DNA of 64,000 nucleotides, from positions 1 to 64,000 of the forward strand of contig NZ_VIUE01000008.1 in the NCBI RefSeq assembly GCF_007828215.1, written 5' to 3'. Positions 1 to 9,438 of the stretch are shown here, one piece after another; position 1 is the first letter of the stretch, and each line of letters opens with the position of its first letter. A model generated the notes under the pieces. That model saw only the letters and a program-made list of their open reading frames with translations, was not told the origin of the DNA and did no database searches. The position numbers and the translations under genes were made by a program. The DNA is from Pseudomonas sp. SJZ074 (lineage in GTDB: Bacteria; Pseudomonadota; Gammaproteobacteria; Pseudomonadales; Pseudomonadaceae).

Positions 1-279
1 CTCTTTTTTACCGCTTTCGACCGAGAAGATCGAACCGTCAAACCGAGCCAAACCACCTGCCCTGCCGACTTCTTCCGGACTTCGATGAACTGAAGCCCTG
101 CGCTACCAGAAAACATCTAATTCATTGAAACTCAAAGAGTTTTCCGTTTCGACTGCGCCGGAAGTGGGGCGAATTATAGAGACTCAGAATCTGCCGTCAA
201 CCCTTAATTTTGCTTTTTCTATCAATACGTTGCAGCACACCCGATAAACAGCAATGCCTCTTCTATATAGAAGAAAGCC
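1..279. other. Gene-free left edge of window
   Basis: No frame here looks like a real gene on either strand. The stretch is AT-richer than what follows (for example the run around 150-240). It lies downstream of the minus-strand CoA-transferase gene, so it probably holds that operon's 3' end and part of an unseen neighbour's flank. I see no convincing rho-independent terminator. Confidence 0.5.
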
Positions 280-1500
280 TCAAATGACTTGTGCCTCTTT
301 AAAAGCCGTCACAGTCGACTCATCCAACCCGAGCACCCGCTGCAGCACCTCCAAGGTGTGCTCCCCCAGCAACGGAGGCGCGCGACGGTACTCCACAGGC
401 GTCCTAGACAAGCGAATCGGGCTGGCGACCTGCGGCACCTTACCGGCCAATGCATGGGGCAGCTCCATCGCCAGCCCGCGAGCCCGCACCTGGGGATCGG
501 CAAACACCTGCTCCAGATCATTGATCGGTCCGCATGGCACGCCGGCCTGCTCCAGCTGGGCTACCCATTCGGCCGTGGTCTTGAACACTGTCGCCTGGCG
601 AATCAATGGGATCAGCACTGCTCGGTTCGCCACCCGCTGCTTGTTCGTCGCAAAACGAGGATCATCCGCCCACTGCGGCTGACCGGCGACCTCAGCAAAT
701 TTGCGGAACTGGCCGTCGTTACCCACGGTAAGAATAAAGTCGCCGTCAGCAGTAGGAAAATCCTGATAAGGCACGATATTGGGATGAGCATTGCCCAATC
801 GCTTCGGTGCATTGCCTGTCGTCAGGTAGTTCATCGCCTGGTTGGCCAGGCAAGCCACTTGAACGTCCAGCAATGCCATGTCGATATGCTGACCATCGCC
901 CGCCTGGTCGCGATGAGCCAGCGCCGCCAGGATGGCCGCGGTGGAATAAAGCCCCGTGAGGATATCCGTCAGCGCCACCCCGACCTTCACCGGCCCGGCG
1001 CCCTCATCACCCTCGGGCCGACCGGTGAGACTCATCAAGCCCCCCAGTCCCTGAATCATGAAGTCATAACCGGCGCGCTTTGCATAAGGACCGGTTTGGC
1101 CAAACCCGGTGATCGAGCAATAGATCAAGCGCGGATTGAGCGCCTTCAGCGAGTCGTAGTCCAGACCATACGCTGCAAGCCCACCGACCTTGAAGTTCTC
1201 GATCAGGATGTCGGATTTGGCCGCCAGCTCCCGCACCAGGTTCTGCCCCTCGGGCCGGGTGAAGTCGATGGTGACCGATTGCTTGTTGCGATTGGCCGAT
1301 AGGTAATAAGCCGCCTCGGTCGTATTTTCGCCACGGCCATCCTTCAGGAAGGGTGGCCCCCAGGCACGGGTGTCGTCGCCATTGCCCGGACGCTCGACCT
1401 TGATGACCTCCGCCCCCAGGTCGGCCAGGATCTGGCCGGCCCACGGCCCGGCCAGGACTCTCGATAAATCCAATACCCGCAAGTGCGAAAGCGCGCCCAT
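280..1500 (-). CDS. gcdG: CaiB/BaiF CoA-transferase, probable succinyl-CoA:glutarate CoA-transferase
   Basis: A 406-residue class III CoA-transferase. This family moves CoA between carboxylic acids in the cytoplasm through an aspartyl-CoA thioester. The N-terminus carries the family pattern LRVLDLSRVLAGPWAGQ and then DLGAEVIKVERPG. The middle has LIENFKVG and LIYCSITGFGQTGPY, and the length fits the family. I chose the ATG at 1500 because conserved sequence begins there; a longer frame upstream is not conserved-looking. It lies 13 bases downstream of gcdH on the same strand, so the two form an operon. In Pseudomonas this pair activates glutarate to glutaryl-CoA and then oxidises it in lysine catabolism. 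The family is certain; glutarate as substrate is inferred from the neighbour. Confidence 0.85.
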   Translation of the reverse strand: MGALSHLRVLDLSRVLAGPWAGQILADLGAEVIKVERPGNGDDTRAWGPPFLKDGRGENTTEAAYYLSANRNKQSVTIDFTRPEGQNLVRELAAKSDILIENFKVGGLAAYGLDYDSLKALNPRLIYCSITGFGQTGPYAKRAGYDFMIQGLGGLMSLTGRPEGDEGAGPVKVGVALTDILTGLYSTAAILAALAHRDQAGDGQHIDMALLDVQVACLANQAMNYLTTGNAPKRLGNAHPNIVPYQDFPTADGDFILTVGNDGQFRKFAEVAGQPQWADDPRFATNKQRVANRAVLIPLIRQATVFKTTAEWVAQLEQAGVPCGPINDLEQVFADPQVRARGLAMELPHALAGKVPQVASPIRLSRTPVEYRRAPPLLGEHTLEVLQRVLGLDESTVTAFKEAQVI

Positions 1501-1513
1501 GGCCGTTCTCCTA

Positions 1514-2695
1514 TTAATAGAACGCCTGGATACCGGTTTGCGCACGACCGAGGATCAGCGCATGAACATCGTGGGTACCCTCATATGTGTTCACCACTTC
1601 CAGATTTACCAGATGACGGGCAATACCGAACTCATCCGAGATGCCATTGCCGCCCAGCATGTCCCGCGCCATACGCGCGATCTCCAAGGATTTGCCGCAA
1701 GAGTTGCGCTTCATGATCGAAGTGATCTCCACCGCCGCCGTGCCTTCATCTTTCATACGGCCCAGACGCAGGCATCCTTGCAGGGCGAGGGTGATTTCAG
1801 TCTGCATGTCAGCCAGTTTCTTCTGGATCAACTGATTGGCCGCCAATGGCCGACCAAACTGCTGACGATCCAGCGTGTATTGGCGAGCGGTGTGCCAGCA
1901 GAATTCGGCGGCACCCAAGGCGCCCCAGGAAATGCCGTAGCGTGCCGAGTTCAGACAGGTAAACGGACCTTTCAGGCCACGCACATCCGGGAAGATGTTC
2001 TCTTCAGGAACAAACACGTTGTCCATGACGATCTCGCCGGTGATGGAAGCACGCAGCCCGACCTTGCCATGAATGGCCGGCGCGCTCAGGCCCTTCCAGC
2101 CTTTCTCCAAGACAAAGCCCCGGATGTCGCCGGCGTCGTCCTTGCCCCAGACGACAAACACATCGGCAATCGGGCTGTTGGTGATCCACATCTTGCTGCC
2201 CGTCAGACTGTAGCCGCCTTCGACTTTGCGCGCGCGAGTAATCATCGCACCCGGGTCGGAACCATGGTTTGGCTCGGTCAGACCGAAGCAACCGATCCAC
2301 TCACCGGAGGCCAGCTTCGGCAGGTATTTCTGCTTCTGGGCCTCGGTACCAAACTCGTTGATAGGCACCATGACCAGCGAGGACTGCACACTCATCATCG
2401 AGCGATAGCCGGAGTCCACACGCTCCACTTCACGAGCGATCAGGCCATAGCTGACGTAATTCAAGCCACTGCCGCCGTACTGCTCGGGAATGGTGGCGCC
2501 CAAAAGCCCCACTTCTCCCATCTCACGAAAAATCGCCGGGTCGGTTTTTTCATGACGGAACGCTTCCAGCACCCGGGGCGCAAGCTTCTGCTGGGCGAAC
2601 TGCTCGGCAGTGTCGCGGATCATGCGCTCTTCTTCGGTGAGCTGTTGGTCCAGCAACAATGGATCGATCCAGTTGAAGCTCGCTTTACCGGCCAT
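1514..2695 (-). CDS. gcdH: Glutaryl-CoA dehydrogenase
   Basis: A 393-residue acyl-CoA dehydrogenase of the glutaryl-CoA type. These FAD enzymes oxidise and decarboxylate glutaryl-CoA to crotonyl-CoA, the last dedicated step of glutarate/lysine degradation. The N-terminal part has [19 protein letters not shown]. The acyl-CoA dehydrogenase signatures [14 protein letters not shown] and [18 protein letters not shown] follow. The C-terminus contains the catalytic-base region [20 protein letters not shown] with its glutamate. I chose the ATG at 2695 (MAGKASFNW) over an in-frame ATG seven codons upstream. It is first in the operon with the CoA-transferase and is divergent from the LysR gene, its likely regulator. 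Confidence 0.95.
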   Translation of the reverse strand: MAGKASFNWIDPLLLDQQLTEEERMIRDTAEQFAQQKLAPRVLEAFRHEKTDPAIFREMGEVGLLGATIPEQYGGSGLNYVSYGLIAREVERVDSGYRSMMSVQSSLVMVPINEFGTEAQKQKYLPKLASGEWIGCFGLTEPNHGSDPGAMITRARKVEGGYSLTGSKMWITNSPIADVFVVWGKDDAGDIRGFVLEKGWKGLSAPAIHGKVGLRASITGEIVMDNVFVPEENIFPDVRGLKGPFTCLNSARYGISWGALGAAEFCWHTARQYTLDRQQFGRPLAANQLIQKKLADMQTEITLALQGCLRLGRMKDEGTAAVEITSIMKRNSCGKSLEIARMARDMLGGNGISDEFGIARHLVNLEVVNTYEGTHDVHALILGRAQTGIQAFY

Positions 2696-2852
2696 GAAAA
2701 AACCCTCGCCAATCAAATGAAAAATCGTGGATTGATCCTAGGCGCGGTTTCCTACAAGGGCAAACGACGATTACGCATGTGCTTGTGCTAATTTCTCACT
2801 CCGTAATCGTTACAACGCCTGTTTATCCCAATGATCAGTGAGGTCGCCGTAT

Positions 2853-3749
2853 ATGCGCCGCAAAATTCCCAGTACCGCCGCACTGGTCAGCTTCGAGGCC
2901 GCCGCACGCCATGAGAGCTTTACCAAGGCCGCACAGGAGCTTTCCCTCACCCAGGGAGCAATCTGCCGACAGATCGCCAGCCTGGAAGACTTTCTCAGCG
3001 TAGAGTTGTTCCGACGTTCGCGGCGCGGCGTCAAGCTGACTGAAGCCGGCCTGTCCTATAGCCGCCGGGTTGCCACCCAGTTGGACGCCGTCGAGCGCGA
3101 CACGCTTTCAGTAATGGGACACACCGGCGCGAACGTGATCGAGCTGGCCGTGGTGCCCACGTTTGGAACCCAATGGCTGTTACCACGCTTGAAGGAGTTC
3201 CAAGAGCAACATCCGGAAGTCACCGTCAACCTGACCAACCGCACCCGCCCTTTTCTGTTTGCGGACACGGACTTTGACGCCGCCATCTATTTTGGCGATG
3301 GCGACTGGTCCGGTACCGAATCCCACAAGCTCATGGGCGAAAACCCCATGCCAGTCTGCAGCCCCCCGCTGTTGGGCGACCGCAACAATCTGACACCGCA
3401 AGCCATTGCCGAGTTGCCTCTGCTCCAGCAAACCACACGCCCATATGCCTGGCGCCAATGGTTCAACGCCCAGGAACTCAACGTTGCCCGCGACCTGACA
3501 GGCCCGCGTTATGAACTATTCTCCATGCTTGCCCAAGCCGCCATGCACGACATGGGAATAGCCTTGATTCCGCCCTTCCTGATACAGCGGGAATTGGCAG
3601 AAAAACGCTTGGTCATTGCCAACAGCAATGCGTTATCGAGCATCAAGGCCTATTACCTGATGATCCCGGAGCGAAAGGTCGAATCCGCGTCTCTGAGGGC
3701 TTTTCGTGATTGGCTGGTAGGCCAGGCCAGAGGCTATCTTCTTGATTAA
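2853..3749 (+). CDS. gcdR: LysR-family regulator of glutarate catabolism (GcdR-like)
   Basis: A 298-residue LysR-type regulator. Residues about 5-65 form the winged helix-turn-helix (SFEAAARHESFTKAAQEL, then LTQGAICRQIASLEDFL and LFRRSRRGVKLTEAG). The rest is the periplasmic-binding-like effector domain of the GcvA/AmpR subgroup (TFGTQWLLPRL). It is divergent from gcdH with about 157 bases between start codons, the usual layout of a LysR gene and its target operon. I prefer the ATG at 2853 to the in-frame GTG five codons upstream. Regulation of the gcd operon in response to glutarate is inferred from position and from the Pseudomonas GcdR precedent. Confidence 0.8.
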   Translation: MRRKIPSTAALVSFEAAARHESFTKAAQELSLTQGAICRQIASLEDFLSVELFRRSRRGVKLTEAGLSYSRRVATQLDAVERDTLSVMGHTGANVIELAVVPTFGTQWLLPRLKEFQEQHPEVTVNLTNRTRPFLFADTDFDAAIYFGDGDWSGTESHKLMGENPMPVCSPPLLGDRNNLTPQAIAELPLLQQTTRPYAWRQWFNAQELNVARDLTGPRYELFSMLAQAAMHDMGIALIPPFLIQRELAEKRLVIANSNALSSIKAYYLMIPERKVESASLRAFRDWLVGQARGYLLD

Positions 3750-4184
3750 TAAAGAAATCACCCATAACCCACTCTGGTAGTAAGCTAATAAAAAGCGCTA
3801 CAGATATAAGTTTTTGTCGCAATCAGTCAATCTGTTCAGAAATCAGTACAGTAGTCTCAGAAGCGTTCAAATACGTGGCTTTGAGCCATATCGCCCCACT
3901 CATCACGGCTCATTCATCTGGCCGATGGGAAAATTTATAAAATTGAGCCTGAATCCGGGAAAGGCACGGCCTGCATGGGTTTATAACCGATGATTGCGAC
4001 ATTCGGTCACAGGGTGACTTGTAGTTAATTTTTCGTCACCCGTCATAATCCCTTGAAGGGCTGTATTTTCGCCTGCAAAATGCCGCGCCCCGCCTGATTC
4101 GGCGGGATCGTGCTGATCCGCCGCCCCAGCCGCACCATCCGAAGTGCATGGGTTTACTCAATAAGATCACGCAGGAGATTTGAC
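3750..4184. other. Intergenic region upstream of pntAA
   Basis: 435 bases without a gene between the LysR gene and the transhydrogenase operon. The first half is AT-rich. A GC-rich palindrome at about 4088-4107 (CCCGCC, then GGCGGG) lies some 80 bases before the pntAA start and could form a hairpin in the operon leader. No known regulator site was recognised. The ribosome-binding site of pntAA is GGAG near 4173. Confidence 0.45.
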
Positions 4185-5306
4185 GTGCACATTGGTGTTC
4201 CTCTCGAAACCCAGACGGGTGAAACACGGGTTGCTGCTACCCCGGAAACCATCAAGAAGCTGATCGGCCAGGGTCATAAAGTCACTGTTCAGAGCGGCGC
4301 GGGTCTCAAGGCCAGCGTTATCGACAGTGCCTATGAAGCCGCCGGCGCGACCATTGGCAGTGCCAGCGACGCGTTCGGGGCCGAACTGATCCTCAAGGTG
4401 GTTGCTCCCAGCGACAGCGAACTGGCGCTGATCAAAAGCGGCACCGTGCTGGTGGGCATGCTCAATCCGTTCAGCAACGAAACCATCGCCAAACTGGCCG
4501 AATGCGGCATTACCGCGTTCGCCCTCGAGGCAGCGCCACGTACCTCCCGCGCCCAGAGCCTGGATGTACTGTCGTCCCAAGCCAACATTGCCGGCTACAA
4601 GGCCGTGCTGCTGGCCGCGCACTACTACCCACGCTTCATGCCGATGCTGATGACCGCCGCGGGCACCGTGAAAGCGGCGCGCGTGCTGATTCTCGGCGCA
4701 GGTGTAGCCGGGTTGCAGGCGATTGCCACGGCTAAACGCTTGGGTGCGGTGATCGAGGCTTCGGATGTACGTCCCGCAGTGAAGGAACAGATCGAATCCC
4801 TCGGCGCGAAGTTCGTCGACGTGCCTTATGAGACCGATGAAGAGCGCGAATGCGCGGTCGGTGTCGGCGGTTACGCTCGCCCCATGCCCGCCAGTTGGAT
4901 GCAGCGCCAGGCCCAGGCGGTGCATGAGCGCGCCAAGCAGGCCGACATCGTCATCACCACGGCGTTGATCCCCGGCCGCAAGGCACCGACCTTGCTGAGC
5001 GCCGAAACTGTGGCACAGATGAAACCCGGCTCGGTGGTCATTGACCTCGCGGCTGCCCAGGGTGGCAACTGCCCGCTGACCGTGGCCGATCAGGTTGTCG
5101 TCGAGAACGGCGTGACCATCGTCGGCCCGACCAACCTGGCCGGAGAAGTCGCAGCCGACGCTTCGGCGCTATACGCCCGTAACCTGCTGGACTTCCTGAA
5201 GCTGGTCTTCACCAAGGAAGGTCAGTTCGACGTGAACCTGGAAGACGACATCGTCGCCGCGTGCCTGATGTGCCGCGACGGCCAGGTCATCCGCAAAAAC
5301 GCCTAA
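4185..5306 (+). CDS. pntAA: NAD(P) transhydrogenase subunit alpha, part 1
   Basis: A 373-residue NAD(H)-binding domain I of the proton-translocating transhydrogenase, which drives NADPH formation from NADH using the proton gradient. It is soluble and peripheral on the cytoplasmic side. It opens with the alanine dehydrogenase/PNT signature (HIGVPLETQTGETRVAATPE). The Rossmann motif LGAGVAGLQAIATAKRLGA follows, then the mobile-loop and catalytic region (GGYARPMPASWMQRQ). The start is a GTG at 4185 with GGAG about ten bases upstream; an in-frame upstream extension is not conserved-looking. As in many Pseudomonas, the E. coli-type alpha chain is split into this gene and pntAB, which follows after 15 bases. 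Confidence 0.95.
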   Translation: MHIGVPLETQTGETRVAATPETIKKLIGQGHKVTVQSGAGLKASVIDSAYEAAGATIGSASDAFGAELILKVVAPSDSELALIKSGTVLVGMLNPFSNETIAKLAECGITAFALEAAPRTSRAQSLDVLSSQANIAGYKAVLLAAHYYPRFMPMLMTAAGTVKAARVLILGAGVAGLQAIATAKRLGAVIEASDVRPAVKEQIESLGAKFVDVPYETDEERECAVGVGGYARPMPASWMQRQAQAVHERAKQADIVITTALIPGRKAPTLLSAETVAQMKPGSVVIDLAAAQGGNCPLTVADQVVVENGVTIVGPTNLAGEVAADASALYARNLLDFLKLVFTKEGQFDVNLEDDIVAACLMCRDGQVIRKNA

Positions 5307-5321
5307 GCAGGGATTCAGACA

Positions 5322-5642
5322 ATGGAAGAGCTTATCTCCCCCGGTATCTACAACCTGATCATCTTCGTGCTGGCGATTTATGTCGGTTACCACGTGGTCT
5401 GGAACGTAACGCCTGCACTGCACACTCCGTTGATGGCAGTGACCAACGCCATTTCGGCGATCGTGATCGTCGGCGCGATGCTCGCCGCCGCGCTGACCGT
5501 GACACCACTGGGCAAGACCATGGGCACCCTGGCTGTCGCCCTGGCCGCCGTCAACGTATTCGGTGGCTTCCTGGTAACGCGCCGCATGCTTGAGATGTTC
5601 AAGAAAAAAGCCCCGAAAGCAAAAGAAGAGGCGCCCAAGTAA
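5322..5642 (+). CDS. pntAB: NAD(P) transhydrogenase subunit alpha, part 2 (membrane)
   Basis: A 106-residue membrane piece of the transhydrogenase, equal to the C-terminal transmembrane part of the E. coli alpha subunit. Three to four hydrophobic helices can be seen (about residues 8-28, 35-55 and 60-85). The tail is Lys-rich and cytosolic ([13 protein letters not shown]). The stop codon overlaps the pntB start by one base (TAATG), which suggests translational coupling and fixed stoichiometry. Confidence 0.95.
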   Translation: MEELISPGIYNLIIFVLAIYVGYHVVWNVTPALHTPLMAVTNAISAIVIVGAMLAAALTVTPLGKTMGTLAVALAAVNVFGGFLVTRRMLEMFKKKAPKAKEEAPK

Positions 5643-7078
5643 TGAGCATGAACCTGGTAACGACGCTGTACCTGATCGCGTCGATCTGTTTCATCCAGGC
5701 CCTCAAGGGCCTGTCGCACCCAACCACATCCCGTCGCGGCAACCTGTTCGGCATGCTCGGCATGGCGCTGGCGATCGCCACGACCGTGGGCCTCATCTAT
5801 AAGCTGGGGGCCGAACTTGCGACCGCAGGCATCGGTTACGTCATCGTCGGCCTGTTGATCGGCGGCACCGCCGGTTCGATCATGGCCAAGCGCGTCGAGA
5901 TGACCAAGATGCCGGAGTTGGTTGCGTTCATGCACAGCATGATCGGCCTGGCGGCCGTGTTCATCGCCATCGCTGCCGTCGTCGAGCCGCAATCCCTGGG
6001 CATCGTCAAGCAACTGGGCGATTCGATTCCGGCCGGTAACCGCCTGGAGCTGTTCCTCGGCGCGGCCATCGGTGCAATCACCTTCTCAGGCTCCGTGATC
6101 GCCTTCGGCAAGCTGTCCGGCAAGTACAAGTTCCGCCTGTTCCAAGGGGCGCCGGTGCAGTTCGGTGGCCAGCACAAGCTCAACTTGATTCTGGGTCTGG
6201 CCACGCTGGGACTGGGCGTGATGTTCATGGTCACGGGTAACCTCGGCGCCTTCGCCCTGATGCTGGCCCTGGCATTCGTGCTGGGCGTGCTGATCATCAT
6301 CCCTATCGGCGGTGCGGACATGCCGGTGGTGGTGTCGATGCTCAACAGCTATTCGGGCTGGGCAGCAGCGGGTATCGGCTTCTCGTTGAACAACTCGATG
6401 CTGATCATCGCCGGCTCGCTGGTGGGCTCCAGTGGTGCGATCCTCTCGTACATCATGTGCAAGGCCATGAACCGTTCGTTCTTCAACGTGCTGCTGGGCG
6501 GCTTCGGCAACAGCGCCGATGCGGCAGGCCCAGCCGGCTCGAAGGAAGCGCGTCCGGTGAAATCGGGCTCCGCGGATGACGCCACGTTCCTGCTGACCAA
6601 TGCCGACACCGTGATCATCGTGCCAGGCTATGGCTTGGCGGTCGCACGGGCGCAGCATGCCTTGAAAGAGCTGACCGAGAAGCTGACCCACCACGGCGTG
6701 ACCGTGAAGTACGCGATCCACCCGGTGGCCGGGCGCATGCCCGGACACATGAACGTATTGCTGGCCGAGGCCGAAGTGCCTTACGACCAGGTGTTCGAGA
6801 TGGAGGACATCAACTCCGAGTTCGGCCAGGCCGACGTGGTCCTGGTGCTTGGTGCCAACGACGTGGTCAACCCGGCAGCGAAGAACGATCCGAAATCGCC
6901 GATTGCCGGCATGCCGATCCTCGAAGCCTTCAAAGCCAAGACCATCATCGTCAACAAGCGCTCCATGGCCAGCGGCTATGCCGGCCTGGACAACGAGCTG
7001 TTCTATCTGGACAAGACCATGATGGTGTTCGGTGACGCCAAGAAAGTCATCGAGGACATGGTCAAAGCCGTGGAATAA
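5642..7078 (+). CDS. pntB: NAD(P) transhydrogenase subunit beta
   Basis: A 478-residue subunit with the remaining transmembrane helices (about residues 1-270) and the C-terminal NADP(H)-binding domain III. Domain III starts near VIIVPGYGLAVARAQHAL and includes the region around HPVAGRMPGHMNVLLAEA and the NKRSMASGYAGLDNELF loop. It completes the PntAA-PntAB-PntB complex of the inner membrane. A strong terminator stands 17 bases after the stop codon, so the operon ends here. Confidence 0.97.
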   Translation: MSMNLVTTLYLIASICFIQALKGLSHPTTSRRGNLFGMLGMALAIATTVGLIYKLGAELATAGIGYVIVGLLIGGTAGSIMAKRVEMTKMPELVAFMHSMIGLAAVFIAIAAVVEPQSLGIVKQLGDSIPAGNRLELFLGAAIGAITFSGSVIAFGKLSGKYKFRLFQGAPVQFGGQHKLNLILGLATLGLGVMFMVTGNLGAFALMLALAFVLGVLIIIPIGGADMPVVVSMLNSYSGWAAAGIGFSLNNSMLIIAGSLVGSSGAILSYIMCKAMNRSFFNVLLGGFGNSADAAGPAGSKEARPVKSGSADDATFLLTNADTVIIVPGYGLAVARAQHALKELTEKLTHHGVTVKYAIHPVAGRMPGHMNVLLAEAEVPYDQVFEMEDINSEFGQADVVLVLGANDVVNPAAKNDPKSPIAGMPILEAFKAKTIIVNKRSMASGYAGLDNELFYLDKTMMVFGDAKKVIEDMVKAVE

Positions 7079-7094
7079 CGCTCTGTGCCTCACT

Positions 7095-7122
7095 AAAACG
7101 CCCCGACTTGTCGGGGCGTTTT
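7095..7122 (+). terminator. Rho-independent terminator of the pnt operon
   Basis: AAAACGCCCCGA, a short loop, then TCGGGGCGTTTT: a perfect GC-rich stem with flanking A and T runs, 17 bases past the pntB stop. It is symmetrical and could also work on the other strand. Confidence 0.9.
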
Positions 7123-7276
7123 GATTTGTATCAAGGCCTGATGTTACCGATCCGGTAATGATGTTTTGCCTGAAACCCCCGTAATAGACGCCTCAAATGC
7201 GACTTTTGTCGCGGGTCGGGTACGGCGCGAATTCACTAGACTGCGCATCCTTGCTCCCAGCCCGAGAACACATTCC

Positions 7277-8770
7277 ATGTACCGTGACCGCATTCGCCTG
7301 CCTTCGTTATTGAATAAAGTGATGAGCGCTGCCGACGCAGCCTTGTTGATCGAGGACGGCATGACCGTTGGCATGAGCGGCTTCACCCGTGCCGGTGAAG
7401 CGAAAGCAGTCCCCCACGCCCTGGCCGAGCGCGCCAAGGTCAGCCCGCTGAAAATCAGCCTGATGACCGGCGCAAGCCTGGGTAACGACCTCGATAAGGA
7501 GCTCACTCAGGCCGGCGTGCTGGCACGGCGCATGCCATTCCAGGTCGATAGCACGTTGCGCAAGGCGATCAACTCAGGGGAGGTGATGTTCATCGATCAG
7601 CACCTTTCGGAAACCGTGGAGCAGTTGCGCAACGCCCAGCTCAAGCTACCCGATATAGCCGTGATCGAAGCCGTCGCCATCACCGAACAAGGCCACATCG
7701 TCCCGACCACATCAGTGGGCAACTCCGCCAGTTTTGCTATCTTCGCCCGACAAGTGATCGTTGAAATCAACCTGGCCCACAACCCGGACCTGGAAGGATT
7801 GCACGACATCTATATCCCAACCTATCGCCCAACCCGCACGCCGATTCCCTTGGTGAAGGTCGACGACCGTATCGGCAGTACCGCCATCCCGATCCCGCCG
7901 GAGAAAATCGCCGCCATTGTCATCACCGACCAGGGCGACTCGCCGTCAACCGTGACACCCCCGGACAACGACACCCAGGCCATTGCCGATCACTTGATCG
8001 ATTTCTTCAAGCACGAAGTCGCGGCCGGGCGCATGACCAACAAGCTTGGCCCGCTGCAGGCCGGTATCGGCAACATCGCCAACGCCGTAATGTGCGGGTT
8101 GATCGATTCGCCGTTCGAAGAACTGACCATGTACTCCGAGGTACTGCAGGACTCCACGTTCGACCTGATCGACGCCGGCAAACTGAGCTATGCCTCAGGC
8201 AGCTCCATTACGCTCTCGAGCCGGCGCAATGCCGATGTGTTCGCCAACCTGGAGAAGTACAAAGACAAGCTGGTCCTGCGGCCACAGGAAATATCCAACC
8301 ATCCTGAAATCGTCCGCCGCCTGGGCATCATCGGCATCAATACCGCTCTGGAATTCGACCTGTATGGCAACGTCAACTCCACCCATGTCTGCGGCACACG
8401 AATGATGAATGGCATCGGCGGCTCGGGCGACTTCGCCCGCAACGCGCACCTGGCAATTTTCGTGACCAAGTCGATTGCGAAGGGAGGCGCTATCTCCAGC
8501 GTCGTGCCGATGGTCAGCCACGTGGACCACACCGAACATGATGTCGACATCCTGGTCACCGAGATCGGCTTGGCCGACTTGCGAGGCCTGGCCCCTCGGG
8601 AACGGGCGCGAGTCATCATCGACCGCTGTGTGCATCCGACCTATCGCCAGGCCTTGAACGAGTATTTTGAAGCGGCATGCGCCTTGGGTGGGCATACGCC
8701 TCACGTCCTGCGCGACGCATTGAGTTGGCACCTGAACCTGGAAGAAACCGGATGCATGTTGGCTGTTTGA
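7277..8770 (+). CDS. Acetyl-CoA hydrolase/acetate CoA-transferase family protein
   Basis: A 497-residue protein of the acetyl-CoA hydrolase/succinyl-CoA:acetate CoA-transferase family (Cat1/AarC/ScpC type), which moves CoA between acetate and other acids. The N-terminal half has the family pattern DGMTVGMSGFTRAGEAKAVP. The C-terminal half has the GTRMMNGIGGSGDFARNAH oxyanion region and the ISSVVPMVSHVDHTEHDVD block. I chose the ATG at 7277 (MYRDRIRLP); the frame is open for 37 more codons upstream but reads as non-coding. It is monocistronic, with the pnt terminator upstream. Hydrolase and transferase activities cannot be separated by eye. Confidence 0.85.
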   Translation: MYRDRIRLPSLLNKVMSAADAALLIEDGMTVGMSGFTRAGEAKAVPHALAERAKVSPLKISLMTGASLGNDLDKELTQAGVLARRMPFQVDSTLRKAINSGEVMFIDQHLSETVEQLRNAQLKLPDIAVIEAVAITEQGHIVPTTSVGNSASFAIFARQVIVEINLAHNPDLEGLHDIYIPTYRPTRTPIPLVKVDDRIGSTAIPIPPEKIAAIVITDQGDSPSTVTPPDNDTQAIADHLIDFFKHEVAAGRMTNKLGPLQAGIGNIANAVMCGLIDSPFEELTMYSEVLQDSTFDLIDAGKLSYASGSSITLSSRRNADVFANLEKYKDKLVLRPQEISNHPEIVRRLGIIGINTALEFDLYGNVNSTHVCGTRMMNGIGGSGDFARNAHLAIFVTKSIAKGGAISSVVPMVSHVDHTEHDVDILVTEIGLADLRGLAPRERARVIIDRCVHPTYRQALNEYFEAACALGGHTPHVLRDALSWHLNLEETGCMLAV

Positions 8771-9094
8771 TACAGCTGAATCAGCGCTGCAGCGGATACA
8801 GTTTTCGTCGGTCATGGACTTCTGGTGTTTACCGACAAAAACTGTACTGCTGTACCGGTATTTTCAGAGCGAATTTTATTGCTTAACGCGCAAAAGCACC
8901 ATAAAGCGCACCATAATTGTGCAGACAGGTACAGTTGCCTCAATATGGACCAGTACACCGCTCTTTAACAGTTAACTGGTCGCGCACAATACTAATGAAC
9001 TGTATCTACAGAGTCTGGCCAAACGAGAGGATCATGGGCACCAGTTAAAGTTAAACCACTACCTAATCCCGCCATAAGCGGAAGGATGTCAACC
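8771..9094. promoter_or_regulatory. Motif-rich regulatory region upstream of the DUF1127 gene
   Basis: 324 bases without a gene. It holds a 15/16 inverted repeat (TACAGTTTTCGTCGGT at 8797-8812 and its complement at 8831-8846), a CTGTACC at 8850-8856, ACAGGTACAGTT at 8925-8936 and the palindrome CAGTTAACTG at 8969-8978. Recurrence of the GTACAG core in both orientations suggests a multi-site regulator. The first inverted repeat could instead be the terminator of the CoA-transferase gene, but it lacks a clear T run. Confidence 0.5.
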
Positions 9095-9310
9095 ATGGAA
9101 CGTACACTCAGTTCCGAGCTGTTTTTCGAAGACAACGCTGCAAAAAACCAGGCTTCCCTGCCTCTTCGCATTATTGCCAACCTGATGCTGTGGCAGCGCC
9201 GTATCGCCAGCCGCCATCAACTGGCCCGTCTGGATGCTCGCCTGCTGGCTGACGCCGGTATCAGCGAAGCCCAGCGCTACGAAGAGCTGAGCAAGCCGTT
9301 CTGGCGCTAA
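9095..9310 (+). CDS. DUF1127 domain-containing small protein
   Basis: A 71-residue protein with the DUF1127 (YjiS-like) C-terminus: a helical stretch near LMLWQRRIASRHQLARLD followed by RLLADAGISEAQRYEEL. Such proteins are small, basic, arginine-rich and often tied to stress or metal/phosphate responses; some Alphaproteobacterial members bind RNA. I chose the ATG at 9095 because AGGA at 9082-9086 sits correctly before it; the ATG at 9086 overlaps that site. It is a single gene with its own terminator. The dense motif region on both sides suggests tight control. Confidence 0.85.
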   Translation: MERTLSSELFFEDNAAKNQASLPLRIIANLMLWQRRIASRHQLARLDARLLADAGISEAQRYEELSKPFWR

Positions 9311-9363
9311 CTCAGCGTCGCTGGCCCTGACCCACCGGGTCCACCGCCAGCACCGAATTGAAC

Positions 9364-9407
9364 AAGACAAGACCCGTCGCGGGAAACCGCGACGGGTCTT
9401 GTCGTTT
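9364..9407 (+). terminator. Rho-independent terminator after the DUF1127 gene
   Basis: AAGACAAGACCCGTCGCG, GAAA loop, CGCGACGGGTCTTGTCGTTT. Long perfect stem with a stable GAAA tetraloop, about 55 bases after the DUF1127 stop. Confidence 0.9.
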
Positions 9408-9438
9408 CAGGGCTCTGAAACAAGCGTCTCAGCCCAGA

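Noticed and set aside
8771..9094. Assigning the GTACAG motifs to a MocR or LysR regulator
   Set aside because: No such gene lies beside the motif cluster, and I cannot match it to a known consensus.
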